Shown piece by piece: positions 7,055 to 12,109 of a stretch of DNA of 12,109 bases. Below the pieces are notes generated by a model. The model ran no database searches and was not told the origin of the DNA. It saw nothing but the letters and a program-made list of their open reading frames with translations. Numbering within the stretch: the stretch's first letter is position 1; every line of letters begins with the position of its first letter. A program made the translations under genes and the position numbers. Source of the DNA: an uncultured Clostridia bacterium. Its GTDB lineage: Bacteria; Bacillota; Clostridia; Oscillospirales; Oscillospiraceae. Location: the NCBI GenBank assembly GCA_937907715.1, contig CALERM010000122.1:1-12109 (forward strand). Reading direction: 5' to 3'.

Positions 7055-8239
7055 ATGCCAAACGGCTCAAATCCGGCTTTTGTCAGCACACAGGGAGAAC
7101 GTCTGCCGCTCCGCAGGAATAAGGACGGCAGCGTCATGATGGACGAGCGGGGACTGCTCGATCTGCCGTTTCTGGTGCTGGTGGTGCTGCTTGTCACCAT
7201 CGGCGTCATTATGGTCTTTTCGTCGAGCTATGCAAGAGCATATTATAAAGAGGGAAACTCCACCTATTATTTTGCGCGGCAGGCGATTTTCGCAGTGCTG
7301 GGTATCGGCGTGATGCTGTTCGTCTCGCGCATCAACTATCAGCTCTGGCGAAGCGTCTCGTTTATCGTGCTGGCGGTGACGGTATTTTTTCTGCTGCTTG
7401 TGCCGATTTTCGGTACGGAGGAGGGCGGCGCGAAGCGCTGGATCTGGATTGGCTTTACATCCTTCCAGCCCTCGGAGCTGGCAAAGGTTGCAATTGTCAT
7501 GAGCTTTGCGACGCTCATGTCGACCTACCGCGAAAAGATGCAGACCTTCCGCTACGGCGTTTTGCCGTTTGCGGTGATTCTGCTTGTGATCTGCGGTCTG
7601 GTTGCGCTGGAAAAGCATTTTTCGTGCATCCTGATTCTGCTGACCATCGGCGCTTCCATGATGTTCCTGGGCGGAACGGAGCTCAAATGGTTCGGCATCG
7701 GCGCGGCGGCTGTCGCAGTGTTTGCGGTGCTGTACCTCAACTTCATGGGCTACGCCAGCGCGCGTGTGACGGCGTGGCGGGACCCGGCCTCCGACCCGGC
7801 GGGAGACGGCTATCAGATTTTGCAGTCCCTGTACGCCATCGGCTCGGGCGGGCTTATGGGGCTCGGACTCGGCAGAAGCCGGCAGAAATATCTGTATCTT
7901 CCCGAGGAGCACAACGACTATATTTTCCCCATTCTTTGCGAGGAGCTGGGGTTTGTGGGCGCGCTGGTGGTGCTGGTGCTGTTCATGCTGCTGATCATCC
8001 GCGGCTACTGGATTGCCATGCACGCGCGCGACCGGTTTGGCGCCCTCATGGCGGCGGGACTGACGACGCATCTTGCCTTACAGGTGTTTCTGAACATCGG
8101 CGTTGTGACGAACTTTCTGCCCGCGACCGGCATTTCACTGCCGTTTTTCTCCTATGGCGGCACGGCGCTTCTGATTCAGCTCTTTGAGGTGGGTTTGATT
8201 CTGAGCGTCTCGCGGCAGAACGACAATAAGTTGCTATGA
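7055..8239 (+). CDS. ftsW: SEDS-family peptidoglycan glycosyltransferase FtsW/SpoVE
   Basis: This 394-residue polytopic membrane protein polymerises lipid II into glycan strands with its cognate class B PBP, most likely the one upstream. After a soluble N-terminus of about 35 residues, roughly ten membrane segments can be traced. SEDS signatures are GGAKRWIWIGFTSFQPSELAK (124-144), YQILQSLYAIGSGGLMGLGLG (253-273), LPEEHNDYIFPILCEELG (282-299) and NFLPATGISLPFFSYGG (353-369). Asp288 in HNDYIF matches the aspartate that is essential in RodA and FtsW. I chose the ATG at 7055 because AAAGGAG (7042-7048) precedes it. An in-frame ATG at 6992 lies inside mraY, has no ribosome site and would add 21 unlikely residues. 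FtsW versus SpoVE cannot be separated by sequence alone. Confidence 0.93.
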   Translation: MPNGSNPAFVSTQGERLPLRRNKDGSVMMDERGLLDLPFLVLVVLLVTIGVIMVFSSSYARAYYKEGNSTYYFARQAIFAVLGIGVMLFVSRINYQLWRSVSFIVLAVTVFFLLLVPIFGTEEGGAKRWIWIGFTSFQPSELAKVAIVMSFATLMSTYREKMQTFRYGVLPFAVILLVICGLVALEKHFSCILILLTIGASMMFLGGTELKWFGIGAAAVAVFAVLYLNFMGYASARVTAWRDPASDPAGDGYQILQSLYAIGSGGLMGLGLGRSRQKYLYLPEEHNDYIFPILCEELGFVGALVVLVLFMLLIIRGYWIAMHARDRFGALMAAGLTTHLALQVFLNIGVVTNFLPATGISLPFFSYGGTALLIQLFEVGLILSVSRQNDNKLL

Positions 8240-8255
8240 CGGAGGCGTGTCATAT

Positions 8256-9383
8256 ATGAACATCGTCTTTACCTGCGGCGGCACGGGCGGGCATATCTAT
8301 CCCGCCATCGCGGTGGCGCGGCTGTTTCAGCAGCGCCAGCCCGGCTGCAGCATTCTGTTTATCGGCGCGGAAGACGGCATGGAAAACAAGATTGTGCCGC
8401 GCGAGGGCTTCCGGCTCGAAACGCTGAAAATTTCCAATTTCCAGCGTAAGCTCACCCCGGCGGCGATTGCGCATAATTTGCAGACGGCAGCGCACTTATC
8501 CGAATCCCGCCGCAAGGTCCGCCGGATTCTGACGAGCTTTCGCCCCGACATTGTCATCGGCACCGGCGGCTATGCGAGCTTCCCGGCGCTGCGCGAGGGC
8601 GCAAGGCTCTCGATTCCGACTGTGGTCCACGAGTCAAACGCCGTGCCGGGACTGACGACCCGGATGGTGGAAAAATACATGGACCGGATTATGGTCTCGT
8701 TTGAAGACAGCAGAGCCTCGTATCACGACCCCAAAAAGGTCGTCGTCACGGGTACGCCCGTGCGCGAGGAATTTTTATACACCCGCCGGCAGGCAGCGCG
8801 CGAAAAGCTGGGGCTTGATGAGCGTCCGTTCGTCGTCTCGTGCTGGGGAAGCCTCGGCGCGCGGGAAATGAACAAGATGATCGCAAGCTTTATGCGCTGC
8901 GAGGTGGAGGCGGGCGAACCGTTTCAGCACCTGCATGCGACGGGCTCGTTCGGCTGGCGCTGGATGCCGGAGTATGTCAAAGACCTCGGCGTCGACCTGG
9001 AAAAGCACCCGTCGATCGACATGCGCGAGTACATTTTCAACATGCCAACCTGCATGGCGGCGGCAGATCTGATCATCTGCCGGGCAGGCGCGGCGACCAT
9101 CAGCGAGGTCTGCGCCAGCGCGCTGCCGTGCATCATGGTGCCGAGCCCCAATGTGACGAACAACCATCAGGAAAAAAACGCGATGGTGCTGCAGGGACGC
9201 GGCGCGGCGGTCGTCGTGCCGGAGGCGGGGTGCAGCGGAAAACTGCTGTTTGATACGGCAAAGGAGATTCTGACGGACCCCGCGCGCACGAGGTCCATGC
9301 GCCAGGCGGCTTCGAGCCTTGCCGTGGTCGATTCGGCGCAGCGGATTTACGAGACGGCGATCGAGCTCATCCAATCACGATAA
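8256..9383 (+). CDS. murG: Undecaprenyldiphospho-muramoylpentapeptide beta-N-acetylglucosaminyltransferase (MurG)
   Basis: This 375-residue peripheral membrane GT28 enzyme adds GlcNAc to lipid I, producing lipid II. The N-terminal Rossmann loop is GGTGGHIYPA (8-17), followed by IGTGGYASFP (101-110) and HESNAVPG (125-132). The second domain carries GSLGARE (198-204), CRAGAATISE (275-284) and PSPNVTNNHQEKNA (296-309). The usual GGSxGA loop reads WGSLGA here, with tryptophan in place of the first glycine. I chose the ATG at 8256 because GGAGG at 8241-8245 is ten bases before it. A GTG at 8247 is in frame but only one base from that site. The site begins two bases after the ftsW stop, so translation is probably coupled. 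Confidence 0.96.
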   Translation: MNIVFTCGGTGGHIYPAIAVARLFQQRQPGCSILFIGAEDGMENKIVPREGFRLETLKISNFQRKLTPAAIAHNLQTAAHLSESRRKVRRILTSFRPDIVIGTGGYASFPALREGARLSIPTVVHESNAVPGLTTRMVEKYMDRIMVSFEDSRASYHDPKKVVVTGTPVREEFLYTRRQAAREKLGLDERPFVVSCWGSLGAREMNKMIASFMRCEVEAGEPFQHLHATGSFGWRWMPEYVKDLGVDLEKHPSIDMREYIFNMPTCMAAADLIICRAGAATISEVCASALPCIMVPSPNVTNNHQEKNAMVLQGRGAAVVVPEAGCSGKLLFDTAKEILTDPARTRSMRQAASSLAVVDSAQRIYETAIELIQSR

Positions 9384-9388
9384 ACGTA

Positions 9389-9431
9389 TCCTCCGCATAG
9401 GATGGGGAGAAATTACCCGGAATGCGGAGGA
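9389..9431 (+). promoter_or_regulatory. Hairpin sequestering the murA ribosome binding site
   Basis: TCCTCCGCAT (9389-9398) is the exact reverse complement of ATGCGGAGGA (9422-9431). The right arm contains the whole murA Shine-Dalgarno GGAGG (9426-9430). Inside the 23-base loop, GGG (9404-9406) can pair with CCC (9416-9418) and lengthen the structure. The left arm starts six bases after the murG stop, within reach of a ribosome terminating there. This layout suggests murA is translated mainly when ribosomes come through murG. Confidence 0.6.
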
Positions 9432-9437
9432 ATGAAG

Positions 9438-10718
9438 ATGAAAAAGCTCCTTGTTGCAGGACCGACCCGCCTTTCGGGCACGGTCCGGATTCACGGCGCA
9501 AAAAACAGCGTGCTGCCGGTTCTGGCGGCGTGCTGTTTGTGCTGTTCGCCGTGCGTGTTACATAACTGTCCGGATATTGAAGATGTCCGGACGGCGCTTG
9601 CGATTCTGGAAAGCCTCGGCTGCAAAACGCGGTGGCAGGGGAGTACGCTGTGCATCGACCCTACGGGGCTGGACCGGCATTGCGTCGAGCCGCAGCTGGC
9701 TGGCAAAATGCGCTCGTCGGTTTTATTTCTGGGGGCGCTCCTGGCGCGCTTTTCGCAGGCGGAGCTGGCGCTTCCGGGCGGATGCCCGCTCGGAGACCGC
9801 CCAATTGATCTGCATGTCAAAGCCTTATCTCAGCTCGGCGCGCGCTTTTCTTTTGAGGAAGGACGCATGCGCGCCACATGGCACAGGCGGCTGAGCAGCG
9901 ATATCCGCCTTCCGCTTCCGAGCGTGGGTGCAACGGAAAATCTTCTGCTTGCCTGCGCGCTGGGAAAGAAAACCGTAACCGTTTCCGGCGCGGCGCGTGA
10001 GCCGGAGATTGCAGATCTCATTGGCTTTCTGCGTGCGGCTGGCGCTGATATCTCCGGCGCGGGGACAGCAAGCCTTCAAATCTGCGGCGTAAGCCGGCTG
10101 CATGGCGCGACATATACGATTCTTCCCGACCGGATTGAGACGGCGACATATCTCTGCATGGCAGCAGGCTGCGGCGGCGAGACGGAGCTTCTGCGCTGCG
10201 ACGCAAGACTGCTGCTGCCGGTGATCGAGCGTCTGCGCGAGGCAGGCTGCGAAATTTTCACGCAGGCGGATCGCATCGTGCTTCGAAGCAGTGGAAGGCT
10301 TTTGCCGCTGCTTCCGGTTTCCACCGCGCCATATCCCGGCTTTCCGACCGACGCGCAGGCGCTTTTGATGGCGGCGGTTTTGAAGGCATCGGGCGGCAGC
10401 GAGTTTCGGGAGACCATTTTCGAGCGGCGCTTTCTGCACGTGCCGGAGCTTCAAAAGCTCGGCGCAGACATTGAGGTCGAGGGCAGCACAGCCCGCGTGC
10501 GCGGTGTTTTGCGGCTGCACGGGGCAAAGCTCCGGGCAAAGGACCTGCGCGGTGCGGCAGCTTTGCTGACGGCATCCATGATGGCAGAGGGCGAGAGCGA
10601 GCTGACAGGGCTTTGTCATCTGCTGCGCGGCTATGAAAAGCCGGAACAGAATCTGAAAAATCTCGGCGCTTCCATAAAAAGTGTAGATATTCCAGCGCCT
10701 TTCGTGTATAATACGTAA
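9438..10718 (+). CDS. murA: UDP-N-acetylglucosamine 1-carboxyvinyltransferase (MurA)
   Basis: This 426-residue cytoplasmic EPSP-synthase-fold enzyme transfers enolpyruvate from PEP to UDP-GlcNAc, the first committed step of peptidoglycan synthesis and the target of fosfomycin. Key residues fall at almost the E. coli positions: Lys22-Asn23 in HGAKNSVLP, Arg92, catalytic Cys116 in LPGGCPLGDRP, Asp305 in YPGFPTDAQA, Arg371 in DLRGAAAL and Arg397 in RGYEKPEQNLKNLGA. Cys116 predicts normal fosfomycin reactivity. Oddities are a cluster of six cysteines at 32-44 and FERRF at 328-332 where FENRF is usual. I chose the ATG at 9438, seven bases after GGAGG (9426-9430). In-frame ATGs at 9402 and 9432 are poorly spaced. 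Many Firmicutes carry two MurA copies; which one this is cannot be decided here. Confidence 0.94.
   Translation: MKKLLVAGPTRLSGTVRIHGAKNSVLPVLAACCLCCSPCVLHNCPDIEDVRTALAILESLGCKTRWQGSTLCIDPTGLDRHCVEPQLAGKMRSSVLFLGALLARFSQAELALPGGCPLGDRPIDLHVKALSQLGARFSFEEGRMRATWHRRLSSDIRLPLPSVGATENLLLACALGKKTVTVSGAAREPEIADLIGFLRAAGADISGAGTASLQICGVSRLHGATYTILPDRIETATYLCMAAGCGGETELLRCDARLLLPVIERLREAGCEIFTQADRIVLRSSGRLLPLLPVSTAPYPGFPTDAQALLMAAVLKASGGSEFRETIFERRFLHVPELQKLGADIEVEGSTARVRGVLRLHGAKLRAKDLRGAAALLTASMMAEGESELTGLCHLLRGYEKPEQNLKNLGASIKSVDIPAPFVYNT
10684..10712 (+). promoter_or_regulatory. Candidate sigma-A promoter for ftsQ, overlapping the murA 3' end
   Basis: A perfect -10 box TATAAT (10707-10712) lies 17 bases after TAGATA (10684-10689), which matches 4 of 6 positions of TTGACA. 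The predicted start is near 10719, directly after the murA stop codon at 10716-10718. Perfect TATAAT is rare in coding sequence this GC-rich. It could provide separate transcription of ftsQ and possibly ftsZ. Confidence 0.5.
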
Positions 10719-10727
10719 CAGATAAAA

Positions 10728-10754
10728 CCGCCGGCCAGCAAGCTGAAGCGGCGG
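10728..10754 (+). promoter_or_regulatory. Stem-loop in the ftsQ leader
   Basis: CCGCCG (10728-10733) pairs with CGGCGG (10749-10754) across a 15-base interior. That interior contains a further short pairing, CAG (10736-10738) with CTG (10743-10745). It lies between the candidate promoter and the ftsQ ribosome site. It is followed by AAAATTG rather than a T-run, so it is not a good terminator for murA. It may instead stabilise the 5' end of an ftsQ message. Confidence 0.35.
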
Positions 10755-10763
10755 AAAATTGAC

Positions 10764-10787
10764 AGGCAACCTGCCTCTTTGCAGAGG
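10764..10787 (+). promoter_or_regulatory. Two mutually exclusive hairpins at the ftsQ ribosome binding site
   Basis: AGGCA (10764-10768) can pair with TGCCT (10772-10776). Alternatively CCTCT (10774-10778) can pair with AGAGG (10783-10787) over a TTGC loop, which covers part of the Shine-Dalgarno region GAGGAG (10784-10789). The two share bases 10774-10776, so only one can form. Each is just 5 bp and could arise by chance. Read this as a possible weak translational control element. Confidence 0.3.
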
Positions 10788-10797
10788 AGAACATACT

Positions 10798-11586
10798 ATG
10801 AAACGAACCACCAGAACCCGCGCAAATGCCCGAAAGCCGGCAGCAGCGCGGCGTCCGTCCGCCGGAAGCGGCATGGGCGGAAAGCTTCTGATTATGGCGG
10901 CGCTGGCAGCGGCTGTGGTTTTCGGCGTGGCGATTTTTTTTAAGGTCGGGCGCATCGAGGTCCAGGGCAATACCATCTACGCCAGCGATAAGATTATCGA
11001 AGCCTCCGGGCTGGAGCTGGGAGACAATCTGCTTACTGTGAGCCGGGCGACTGTCGGCGGCAATGTGAAAGCGGCGCTGCCGTACGTCGACCAGGTGAGC
11101 GTGGGGCGGGTGCTGCCGGATACAGTCGTCATTTCCGTCAAGGAAAGCCAGCTTGCCTTTGCCGCTGCGACCGACACCAACACCGTCTGGCTGATCAGCC
11201 CCTCGGGAAAGGCGCTTGAGCGCATCGACGCTTCCCTGCAGGAGCAGTATCCGCAGATTATCGGCGTGACACTCAATAACCCCACTGCGGGGCAGACCGT
11301 CACGGCTGTCAACCAGTCGGCGCTCGACGCCGTGCTGTTGCTGTTTTCCGAGCTGGACGGCACGGGCATTCTGGAGCATACGGCGAGTGTGAATGTGGAA
11401 AAGGAATACGATATCGTCCTGCAATATGACGATCGGTATGAGATCGATCTCGGCAGCACCGACCGTCTGGACTACAAGGTGCAGTATCTGCAGGCGATTT
11501 TGAAGGAGCTGAGCGACTTCCAGGCGGGTACCATCGACCTGACGCTGAGCGAGGCAAACCGGGCAAAGTTCCATCCGAAGGCGTAG
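10798..11586 (+). CDS. ftsQ: Cell division protein FtsQ/DivIB
   Basis: This 262-residue bitopic membrane protein is expected to bind FtsL and DivIC and help control septal peptidoglycan synthesis. It has a strongly basic cytoplasmic N-terminus (1-28), one membrane segment (about 29-48), then an extracellular POTRA domain (about 50-116). POTRA features are KVGRIEVQGNTIYASDKIIEA at 49-69, and later VGRVLPDTVVISVKE (102-116). The beta domain follows, with VWLISPSGKALE (130-141), and the C-terminal part includes DLGSTDRLDYKVQYLQAIL (217-235). The ATG at 10798 has GGAG at 10786-10789. An upstream in-frame TTG at 10759 has no ribosome site. Length is typical of DivIB in Clostridia. Assignment rests on POTRA-FtsQ architecture plus position before ftsZ. 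Confidence 0.92.
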   Translation: MKRTTRTRANARKPAAARRPSAGSGMGGKLLIMAALAAAVVFGVAIFFKVGRIEVQGNTIYASDKIIEASGLELGDNLLTVSRATVGGNVKAALPYVDQVSVGRVLPDTVVISVKESQLAFAAATDTNTVWLISPSGKALERIDASLQEQYPQIIGVTLNNPTAGQTVTAVNQSALDAVLLLFSELDGTGILEHTASVNVEKEYDIVLQYDDRYEIDLGSTDRLDYKVQYLQAILKELSDFQAGTIDLTLSEANRAKFHPKA

Positions 11587-11643
11587 CGGCACGCAGCAAA
11601 AGCCTTTTTCGACAGAAAATCCATCTTTTTTGCGCGATTTCTA

Positions 11644-11672
11644 TTGACCACAGGCGGTTTTCGATATAGAAT
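11644..11672 (+). promoter_or_regulatory. Candidate sigma-A promoter for ftsZ
   Basis: TTGACC (11644-11649, 5 of 6) and TAGAAT (11667-11672, 5 of 6) are separated by the ideal 17 bases. The predicted start is near 11679, giving a leader of about 94 bases before the ftsZ ATG. T-rich tracts at 11604-11609 and 11626-11631 lie upstream, and the second is placed where an UP element would be. The site is in true non-coding sequence, making it the most convincing promoter in the window. Confidence 0.7.
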
Positions 11673-11687
11673 AGACTGGATAAAATA

Positions 11688-11720
11688 GAGGGAGCCTCTG
11701 AATGCGTCAGAGGAGCCTTT
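11688..11720 (+). promoter_or_regulatory. Stem-loop near the 5' end of the ftsZ leader
   Basis: CCTCTGA (11695-11701) pairs with TCAGAGG (11707-11713) over the loop ATGCG. Below it an AG/AG internal loop (11693-11694 against 11714-11715) allows tandem G-A pairs. An outer stem (11688-11692 with 11716-11720) closes it, using some G-U pairs. Only TTT then GCA follows, so it is a weak terminator at best. It would begin about nine bases after the predicted transcription start, which fits a 5' stabilising hairpin or attenuator. Confidence 0.5.
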
Positions 11721-11772
11721 GCAGATGCAACGAGCCGGACAATACAGCGGTTTCTACATAGGAGGAAGACAA

Positions 11773-12109
11773 ATGGCAGATTTAACAGAAAAGGTTGTTA
11801 AGATTAAAGTGATTGGCGTCGGCGGCGCCGGCAATAACGTTATCAACAGAATGATTGCGTCCGGCGTTTCGGGCGTTGAATTTGTCGCAATCAACACCGA
11901 TAAGCAGGACCTCAACAAGTCCACCTGCAAAAACAAGATTCAGATCGGTGAAAAGCTGACCGGCGGCATGGGCGCAGGCTCCAAGCCGGAGATCGGGCAG
12001 AAATCCGCGGAGGAATCCAAAAACGCCATCGCGCAGGTTCTGGAAGATACCGATATGGTCTTCATCACCGCCGGTATGGGCGGCGGCACCGGCACGGGCG
12101 CGGCTCCCA
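11773..12109 (+). CDS. ftsZ: Cell division protein FtsZ, 5' portion, runs off the window
   Basis: The first 112 codons of the tubulin-like GTPase that polymerises into the Z-ring and recruits the divisome are present. The N-terminal GTP-binding motifs are clear: VIGVGGAGNNVINRM (13-27), VAINTDKQDL (38-47), IQIGEKLTGGMGAGSKPEIG (56-75) and the tubulin signature AGMGGGTGTGAAP (100-112). The reading frame stays open to the last base, so the gene continues beyond the window. The ATG at 11773 follows GGAGGAAG at 11761-11768. Its early codons are less GC-rich than those of its neighbours, as often seen in strongly expressed genes. No ftsA lies between ftsQ and ftsZ. It probably has its own promoter at 11644-11672. 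Confidence 0.97.
   Translation, partial: MADLTEKVVKIKVIGVGGAGNNVINRMIASGVSGVEFVAINTDKQDLNKSTCKNKIQIGEKLTGGMGAGSKPEIGQKSAEESKNAIAQVLEDTDMVFITAGMGGGTGTGAAP

Noticed and set aside
6100..7209. Open frame of 369 codons on the - strand opposite mraY
   Set aside because: It mirrors conserved MraY membrane segments and has low-complexity charged composition and no sensible ribosome site.
7218..7246. TATTAT at 7241-7246 as a -10 box inside ftsW
   Set aside because: No -35-like hexamer at 16-18 bases upstream and no TG extension, so it is taken as coding sequence for Tyr-Tyr.
9379..9384. GATAAA after murG as a -10 box for murA
   Set aside because: Only 4 of 6 to consensus and no -35-like sequence at the right spacing; murA is better explained as part of the murG message.
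10258..11592. Open frame of 444 codons on the - strand opposite murA and ftsQ
   Set aside because: It spans two real genes and the gap between them and shows no protein-like domain pattern, so it is a shadow of biased codon use.
11592..11636. Possible terminator after ftsQ (CGC-A-GCAAAA against TTTTGCGCG)
   Set aside because: The stem is mostly A-T with a bulge, the loop is long, and the T-run lies within the right arm instead of after it. It does not look like an intrinsic terminator; the T-tracts fit an upstream promoter element better.
1..12109. A new defence, mobile or biosynthetic system hidden in the window
   Set aside because: Every long + strand frame is a recognisable dcw gene, the gaps are under 200 bases, and no long direct repeats, integrase, transposase or array was seen.

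Overview
This window is a stretch of the division and cell wall (dcw) cluster of a Gram-positive bacterium. All supported genes lie on the + strand and are tightly packed. The order is rsmH (3' end) - ftsL - class B PBP with PASTA domains - murE - murF - mraY - ftsW/spoVE - murG - murA - ftsQ/divIB - ftsZ (5' end). PASTA repeats on the PBP, murA placed between murG and ftsQ, strong GGAGG-type ribosome binding sites and GC-rich codon use all suggest class Clostridia. An Oscillospiraceae (Ruminococcaceae)-like gut bacterium is my best guess. That placement is inferred from gene order and protein style, not from a database search. The DNPR motif in MurE predicts meso-diaminopimelate in the stem peptide.

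Layout. Positions 1-645 hold the end of the 16S rRNA methyltransferase rsmH and the small membrane division protein FtsL. Positions 754-3147 encode the septal transpeptidase. Positions 3186-6007 hold murE and murF, overlapping by four bases, which complete the UDP-MurNAc-pentapeptide. Positions 6043-9383 hold mraY (lipid I synthesis), ftsW (SEDS glycosyltransferase) and murG (lipid II synthesis). Positions 9438-10718 hold murA, the first committed step of the precursor pathway. Positions 10798-11586 hold ftsQ/divIB, and ftsZ begins at 11773 and runs off the window. Together they cover precursor synthesis (MurA, MurE, MurF), lipid-linked steps (MraY, MurG), septal polymerisation and crosslinking (FtsW with the PBP), the FtsL-FtsQ scaffold and the Z-ring. 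murB, murC, murD and ftsA are not between these genes.

The non-coding gaps are short but structured. Good sigma-A-type promoter candidates lie just before murE (inside the PBP gene), before ftsQ (inside the murA 3' end) and before ftsZ. Each is followed within about 0-10 bases of the predicted transcription start by a stem-loop. The murA ribosome binding site sits in a 10-bp inverted repeat that starts six bases after the murG stop, a layout that suggests translational coupling. The ftsQ ribosome binding site can pair in a small hairpin that excludes an upstream one. A perfect 12-bp stem-loop lies between ftsL and the PBP gene.

I found no mobile element, CRISPR array, RNA gene or unknown gene, and no sign of a new multi-gene system. 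The most interesting points are the regulatory layout, a cysteine cluster in MurA, and the missing murD and ftsA.
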